64,000 nt of DNA from an uncultured Draconibacterium sp. (GTDB lineage Bacteria > Bacteroidota > Bacteroidia > Bacteroidales > Prolixibacteraceae). The notes below the pieces were generated by a model. That model had not been told where the DNA came from, did not search any database, and worked only from the letters and a program-made list of their open reading frames with translations. Location: contig NZ_OY782038.1 of assembly GCF_963677575.1 (NCBI RefSeq), positions 5,105,001 to 5,169,000 on the forward strand, given 5' to 3'. Shown here piece after piece: positions 59,866 to 64,000 of this stretch. The translations under genes and the position numbers were made by a program. How positions within the stretch are numbered: position 1 is the stretch's first letter; the number at the start of each line of letters is the position of its first letter.

Positions 59866-60285
59866 GTATTAATTCTTTGTACAGGTAACAGCTGCCGCAG
59901 CCAAATGGCGCACGGTTTTTTACAATCGTTTGATGAACGTATTCAGGTAGAATCAGGAGGTACTGAAGCTTCCGGTAAACTCAACCAAAAAGCCGTTAAA
60001 GCAATGGCTGAAATTGGTATTGATATCAGTGGACATACTTCTGACTCGGTTCCGAAATTCTTAAACGATAAATGGGATTATGTAATTACCGTTTGCGGAG
60101 GTGCCAACGAAAATTGCCCCGCTTTTTTCGGAGAAGTGAAACACCGTTTACATATTGGTTTCGACGATCCGTCGCACGCAACGGGAACTGATGAGTTTAT
60201 CTGGAGTGAGTTTATCCGGGTGCGCGACGAGATTAAAGAGCGGTTTTGGAAACTTTATGAGGAGGATATTAAATCACAGCTATAA
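59860..60285 (+). CDS. arsC: Thioredoxin-coupled arsenate reductase (LMW-PTP type)
   Basis: A 141-residue ArsC of the low-molecular-weight phosphatase fold. The P-loop is CTGNSCRS with nucleophile Cys7 and Arg13; the redox relay cysteines are 79 and 86 (VCGGANENCPAF), matching the seven-residue spacing in the thioredoxin-dependent class. It reduces As(V) to As(III), which the downstream Acr3 pump would export. It also carries TGTDEFIWSEFIRVRDEI typical of the family. Confidence 0.96.
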   Translation: MKVLILCTGNSCRSQMAHGFLQSFDERIQVESGGTEASGKLNQKAVKAMAEIGIDISGHTSDSVPKFLNDKWDYVITVCGGANENCPAFFGEVKHRLHIGFDDPSHATGTDEFIWSEFIRVRDEIKERFWKLYEEDIKSQL

Positions 60286-60412
60286 TTTGAGAACAGACAG
60301 TAGGCAAAATATTAACGGGCAAAATTTGTAGCCTTAATTGCATATTGTCAGCTGCCAATTGCCTGTTTACCAACTTCAAAAATTCATTCATATATTTCTT
60401 AATCTGAAAGAT

Positions 60413-61486
60413 ATGCCATCAAAAAAAAAGCGATTAAAATTTCTTGACCGTTACCTTACCGTGTGGATATTTCTGGCCATGGCGGTTGGAGTTTTGGGAG
60501 GATATCTTTTCCCGGCCATTGCCGATTTTTGGGAATCACTAAAACCATCGGAAGAAAGCACAACTAACCTGCCCATTGCTATTGGATTAATCGTTATGAT
60601 GTATCCGCCGTTGGCGAAAGTGCGTTACGAGGAGCTGGGCGATGTGTTTAAAAACTACAAAGTTTTAACCTTGTCGCTGGTGCAAAACTGGATAATTGGC
60701 CCGGTGTTGATGTTTGCACTGGCGATTTTATTCTTAAAACTTTTTCCGGGTCAGGATAATGCGAACCTGCCATACATGTACGGAATCATCATGATCGGTT
60801 TGGCGCGTTGTATTGCCATGGTAATTGTTTGGAACGACCTGGCAAAAGGCGACACGCAATATGCAGCCGGATTGGTAGCCTTTAATTCCATTTTTCAGGT
60901 GCTGTTCTTTTCGGTGTATGCGTGGTTTTTTATTGCGGTACTTCCCGGATGGTTTGGCGTACCAACAAATACCGCAGTTAAAAATATTACCATTACACAA
61001 ATTATGGAGAGTGTTCTCATTTACCTTGGAATTCCGTTTGCTGCAGGGTTTATAACTCGCTTCGTATTGGTAAGATTAAAAAGCAAAACCTGGTACGAAC
61101 GGAAATTTATTTCAAAAATTAGTCCGCTCACACTCATCGCGTTGCTTTTAACCATTGTCGTAATGTTCTCGTTAAAAGGCGAATATATCGTAAAAATTCC
61201 ACTTGATGTGGTTGCCATTGCCATTCCTTTGTTGATCTATTTTGTGATCATGTTCCTGCTATCGTTTTATATGAGCAAGAAAGTTGGAGCCAATTACGAG
61301 CAAAGCACCACGCTTTCGTTTACAGCGGCCAGTAATAACTTCGAGCTGGCTATTGCTGTTGCTATCGCTATTTTCGGAATGAACTCAGGAGAAGCTTTTG
61401 CTGCGGTTATCGGTCCGTTGGTTGAAGTTCCGGTTATGATCGCTTTGGTAAATGTGGCATTAAAATTCAAGCGGAAATATTTCTGA
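60413..61486 (+). CDS. acr3: ACR3 family arsenite efflux pump
   Basis: 357 residues from the ATG at 60413 ([18 protein letters not shown]); a longer frame from 60338 has no support. Ten helices; the conserved cysteine of Acr3 lies in [16 protein letters not shown], and the second conserved signature is [21 protein letters not shown]. It exports As(III) using the proton motive force. It follows arsC after about 130 bases, within the arsR2 operon. Confidence 0.96.
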   Translation: MPSKKKRLKFLDRYLTVWIFLAMAVGVLGGYLFPAIADFWESLKPSEESTTNLPIAIGLIVMMYPPLAKVRYEELGDVFKNYKVLTLSLVQNWIIGPVLMFALAILFLKLFPGQDNANLPYMYGIIMIGLARCIAMVIVWNDLAKGDTQYAAGLVAFNSIFQVLFFSVYAWFFIAVLPGWFGVPTNTAVKNITITQIMESVLIYLGIPFAAGFITRFVLVRLKSKTWYERKFISKISPLTLIALLLTIVVMFSLKGEYIVKIPLDVVAIAIPLLIYFVIMFLLSFYMSKKVGANYEQSTTLSFTAASNNFELAIAVAIAIFGMNSGEAFAAVIGPLVEVPVMIALVNVALKFKRKYF

Positions 61487-61515
61487 AGAACTGGAAATTG
61501 AGTTATTTTCATACC

Positions 61516-62043
61516 ATGAATCAGAATTTTACAATTCGGGAAGCCAAAAGCGAAGAATTTAAGGCCGTTGGTAAACTAATGGTTAAGGTTTATTCTCAAC
61601 TGGAAGGCTTTCCAAAAAAGAATGATCAGCCGGAGTATTATAAAATGCTTGCTGATATTGGTGAGTGGTGCGATAAGCCATGTACCAGGTTATTAGTGGC
61701 CTTAAGCCCTGATGGAAAAGTTGGAGGTGCCGTGGTTTACTTTTCTGATATGAAATATTACGGCTCGGGAGGTTCGGCAACACAGGAGAAGAATGCGGCT
61801 GGATTTCGTTTATTGGCAGTTGATCCTGATCTGCGTGGAAATGGTTTAGGTACGGAAATTACCTTAGCCTGTATCGAATGTGCCAAAAATGATGGAGTGA
61901 ACCAGCTGATTATTCATTCTACCGAATATATGCGCATTGCCTGGAATATGTATGAAAAACTGGGTTTTAAACGCTCGGCCGATCTGGATTTTATGCAGCA
62001 AGAGTTGCCGGTGTTTGGGTTTCGGCTGAAATTACAAAATTAA
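61516..62043 (+). CDS. GNAT family N-acetyltransferase
   Basis: 175 residues from the ATG at 61516 (30 bases after acr3). It has the GNAT fold: FTIREAKSEEFKAVGKLMVKVY, RLLAVDPDLRGNGLGTEIT (acetyl-CoA-binding R/QxxGxG/A), LIIHSTEYMRIAWNMYEKLGFKRS. Arsenical resistance operons can contain ArsN-type N-acetyltransferases that modify arsinothricin-like compounds, so this may be an ArsN, but the sequence alone does not show it. Confidence 0.85.
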   Translation: MNQNFTIREAKSEEFKAVGKLMVKVYSQLEGFPKKNDQPEYYKMLADIGEWCDKPCTRLLVALSPDGKVGGAVVYFSDMKYYGSGGSATQEKNAAGFRLLAVDPDLRGNGLGTEITLACIECAKNDGVNQLIIHSTEYMRIAWNMYEKLGFKRSADLDFMQQELPVFGFRLKLQN

Positions 62044-62102
62044 CTCTTTGCAATCTTTGAAATTCTTACTCCTTCAAACCTATTCCATTCTGCTTCAACA
62101 CT

Positions 62103-62110
62103 TATCTTTG
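62103..62110 (+). promoter_or_regulatory. -7 promoter box for the nitroreductase
   Basis: TATCTTTG, exact TAnnTTTG match, 25 bases before the ATG at 62135; it argues against a start further upstream. Confidence 0.65.
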
Positions 62111-62134
62111 CATCGCCAAAAACAAACAACCAAA

Positions 62135-62965
62135 ATGATCGATTTTATAATTGACAAAGAGAAATGTACACAATGTGGTTTGTGTGCCGCCGATTGCCCA
62201 ACATTGGTGATCAACCCAAAAAGCGAGTATCCTGAAATTAAAGAAGGCAAAGAAGCACAGTGTATAAAATGTCAGCATTGTCTGGCAATTTGTCCAACTG
62301 CAGCGCTTTCAATTTGGGGGAAGAAGCCTGAAGACAGTATTCCGGTTAAAAAGAATATTGTGGATACTGAAGCACTGGCGCAGTTGGTAAAAACACGTCG
62401 TTCAATTCGTAAATTCAAAGCCGATGAACTGGAGCCGGAATTCATTCACGAATTGCTGGCTACGGCTGCTTATGCTCCGACCGGGCATAATAAAAATGCT
62501 GTGTTACTTTCAGTAGTCGATAATAAGAATGACCTAAAAAAATTTAGAGAGCAGGCTTACACAGGAATAAAAAAGGCCTTCGACGAAGGAAAACTTCCTG
62601 TACAAATGGCTTTCATGAACGACTTTCAACGTTTGTGGTATAGCAAACAAATCGATGTTGTTTTTCGCGACGCTCCGCATTTATTGATTGCATCGGCGCC
62701 AAAAAATATTGCCACACCCGAAACTGATGCTACCATTGCCTTAAGCTATTTCGAACTGCTGGCTAACAGCAACGGAATCGGTACATTGTGGAACGGATTT
62801 GTGAAATGGATTATTCGTGACATTGTTCCTGAATTAGGCATTAAAATTGGTCTTCCCGAAGATCATGTGATTGCAGGTGTATTGCTTTTCGGAAAACCGG
62901 CGGTAAAATATGCCCGCTCTGTTCAAAGTGAAGGATTGCATCTGAACCGCATCAAGCTGGATTAA
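62135..62965 (+). CDS. Ferredoxin-nitroreductase fusion protein
   Basis: 276 residues from the ATG at 62135. The N-terminal 65 residues hold two [4Fe-4S] motifs (CTQCGLCAADCP and CIKCQHCLAICP); the remainder is a nitroreductase domain (RRSIRKFKADELEPEFIHELLATAAYAPTGHNKN), with FMN-binding arginines at its start. It would move electrons from ferredoxin-type donors to nitro or quinone substrates. Its position beside the aromatic arsenical genes is suggestive because nitroaryl arsenicals need nitro reduction, but it has its own promoter. Confidence 0.9.
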   Translation: MIDFIIDKEKCTQCGLCAADCPTLVINPKSEYPEIKEGKEAQCIKCQHCLAICPTAALSIWGKKPEDSIPVKKNIVDTEALAQLVKTRRSIRKFKADELEPEFIHELLATAAYAPTGHNKNAVLLSVVDNKNDLKKFREQAYTGIKKAFDEGKLPVQMAFMNDFQRLWYSKQIDVVFRDAPHLLIASAPKNIATPETDATIALSYFELLANSNGIGTLWNGFVKWIIRDIVPELGIKIGLPEDHVIAGVLLFGKPAVKYARSVQSEGLHLNRIKLD

Positions 62966-63035
62966 AAATGAAATTGAAGGGCACGGAAAGTTCATCTTTT
63001 AAATAGTGCTTGCCAGAAAACTCAGCTATTTCTTT

Positions 63036-63161
63036 GTCTTTGATAAGAAAGGGTCAAAGGCAAGGCTTTCGAAGGTTTTGAAATAAGGGAGTTTTCTTTC
63101 GTAATCGACCGTTTTCAAACCGAGAGTAACGCAGCATTTGGCGTTTTCTTGCAAAGACTAA
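63036..63161. mobile_element. 126-bp MITE-like element, copy B
   Basis: Matches 53910-54035 at 110 of 126 positions. Ends GTCTTTGATAAGAAA and TTTTCTTGCAAAGAC are inverted. It lies in the intergenic region just before the fabF promoter and has no coding frame. Confidence 0.65.
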
Positions 63162-63170
63162 ATAAGTGGT

Positions 63171-63178
63171 TATATTTG
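63171..63178 (+). promoter_or_regulatory. -7 promoter box for fabF
   Basis: TATATTTG, exact TAnnTTTG match, directly after the MITE-like element and about 98 bases before the ATG chosen for fabF. Confidence 0.6.
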
Positions 63179-63275
63179 TCTCAATAACACAATAGCAGCA
63201 ACTGTTTTTGTGCTTAAACTAAGAAACTGAATCATAAAAATTATGCACGCCGCTGGCGGTAATGCAGCTTTATTT

Positions 63276-64000
63276 ATGGAAAAACGACGTGTTGTAATTA
63301 CCGGGTTGGGAGCATTAACTCCTATCGGAAATAATATAAACGAATTTTGGGAAAATGCTGTGAAAGGAATAAGCGGAGCAGTGCCCATCACCAAATTCGA
63401 TACATCCAATTTTAAAACAAAATTTGCCTGCGAGCTCAAAGGCTTTAATGTAAAAGAGCACTTAGATCGGTCGGATATTAAGTGCACCGACCTGTTTGCT
63501 CAGTATGCGCTGGTTGCTACCAGTGAAGCTTTGCAAGACAGTGGATTGGATCTGGTAAGCATCGATCCGTACGATATTGGCGTGATTTGGGGATCGGGCC
63601 AGGGAGGAATGGATTGTTACGAAAAGGAAGTAAAAGTTTACGCCAAAACCAATATGCCTCGTTTTAGCCCGATGTTGGGGCCTAAAATGCTGATTAATAT
63701 GGCGGCGGGAATGATCTCGCTAAAGTATGGTCTGAAAGGAATGAGTTTCACTACATCATCGGCTTGTGCCACTTCGAATACGGCTATTATGGATGCTTAC
63801 AATTACATAAAACTGGGGAAAGTCAAGGTTTTTGTAACCGGAGGGTCTGAAGCCGGAATCATCGAAATGGGAATTGGCGGTTTTAATTCCATGCGTGCAT
63901 TGTCGGTAAATAACGAGCACCCCGATTTGGCATCGCGGCCGTTTGATGTAAATCGCGATGGTTTTGTGATGGGAGAGGGTGCAGGAACATTGATTCTGGA
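63276..64000 (+). CDS. fabF: 3-oxoacyl-ACP synthase II (FabF-type), 3' partial
   Basis: The frame runs off the window. Start at 63276 (MEKRRVVITGLGALTPIGNN) fits the family's N-terminus; an in-frame ATG at 63243 adds 11 alanine/glycine-rich residues. Condensing-enzyme motifs: GSGQGGMD, FTTSSACATSNTAI with the catalytic cysteine near residue 163, and VTGGSEAGI. It elongates fatty acids with malonyl-ACP. In Bacteroidota acpP usually lies directly before fabF and is absent here, so this may be a second synthase with a special role. Confidence 0.92.
   Translation, partial: MEKRRVVITGLGALTPIGNNINEFWENAVKGISGAVPITKFDTSNFKTKFACELKGFNVKEHLDRSDIKCTDLFAQYALVATSEALQDSGLDLVSIDPYDIGVIWGSGQGGMDCYEKEVKVYAKTNMPRFSPMLGPKMLINMAAGMISLKYGLKGMSFTTSSACATSNTAIMDAYNYIKLGKVKVFVTGGSEAGIIEMGIGGFNSMRALSVNNEHPDLASRPFDVNRDGFVMGEGAGTLIL

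Noticed and set aside
63170..63487. A 105-codon minus-strand frame at the start of fabF
   Set aside because: It is antisense to a well-supported condensing-enzyme gene that continues to the window end.

Overview
The window looks like chromosomal DNA of a free-living or commensal Bacteroidota, most likely of the Marinilabiliales/Prolixibacteraceae type (inference). The evidence is: many promoters with the Bacteroidota -7 box TAnnTTTG, few Shine-Dalgarno sequences, a SusC/SusD pair with an ECF sigma/FecR pair, many lipoproteins, moderate to low GC, and typical neighbours (DUF2520-KdsC-Maf; ffh-folD). No rRNA, tRNA, phage, IS transposase or CRISPR array was seen.

Layout. 1-7.5 kb: end of an O-antigen ligase-like gene, exported superoxide dismutase, the DUF2520/KdsC/Maf cluster, an orphan sugar-binding lipoprotein, a flavin reductase and a MiaB-family methylthiotransferase. 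7.7-14.7 kb: exported hydrolase, ThuA protein, GH3 beta-glucosidase, a tail-anchored AraC-type regulator and a TonB-domain protein. 14.7-16.7 kb: a 1.9-kb gene-free stretch with tandem hairpin units and a GC-rich block. 16.7-29.1 kb (mostly minus strand): GH110-like beta-helix protein, VOC, HAD, MutS2, BNR sialidase-like protein, alanine symporter, D-Ala-D-Ala dipeptidase, Tex. 29.2-32.5 kb: ffh, a GxxExxY cassette framed by inverted repeats, folD, PUR-alpha-like protein. 32.7-43.6 kb: an ECF sigma/FecR/SusC/SusD locus whose enzymes are a PA14 metallophosphoesterase, a lysoplasmalogenase and a PHP phosphoesterase rather than glycosidases. 43.7-53.0 kb: ABC-F ATPase, serine hydrolase, endonuclease III, aromatic amino acid decarboxylase, acylphosphatase, ApbE, MarR and glutathione peroxidase. 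53.1-62.0 kb: an arsenic island in two operons (arsR1-thioredoxin-arsF-arsG-permease-proC-like, and arsR2-sORF-arsC-acr3-GNAT) around a corA gene. 62.1-64 kb: ferredoxin-nitroreductase and the start of fabF.

The most striking signals are small. (1) A 98-bp block holding a 25-codon ORF is nearly identical in front of miaB and arsC. (2) The corA leader has a 16-codon ORF whose stop codon abuts a pair of mutually exclusive hairpins, one masking an unusually strong AGGAGG. (3) Inverted-repeat operators with the -7 box in their spacer precede both arsR genes, with further copies inside the first operon. (4) A 126-bp MITE-like element occurs twice. (5) A GxxExxY gene is framed by a 25-bp inverted repeat that also occurs elsewhere alone. 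(6) A SusC/D locus appears tuned to phosphoesters or ether lipids.
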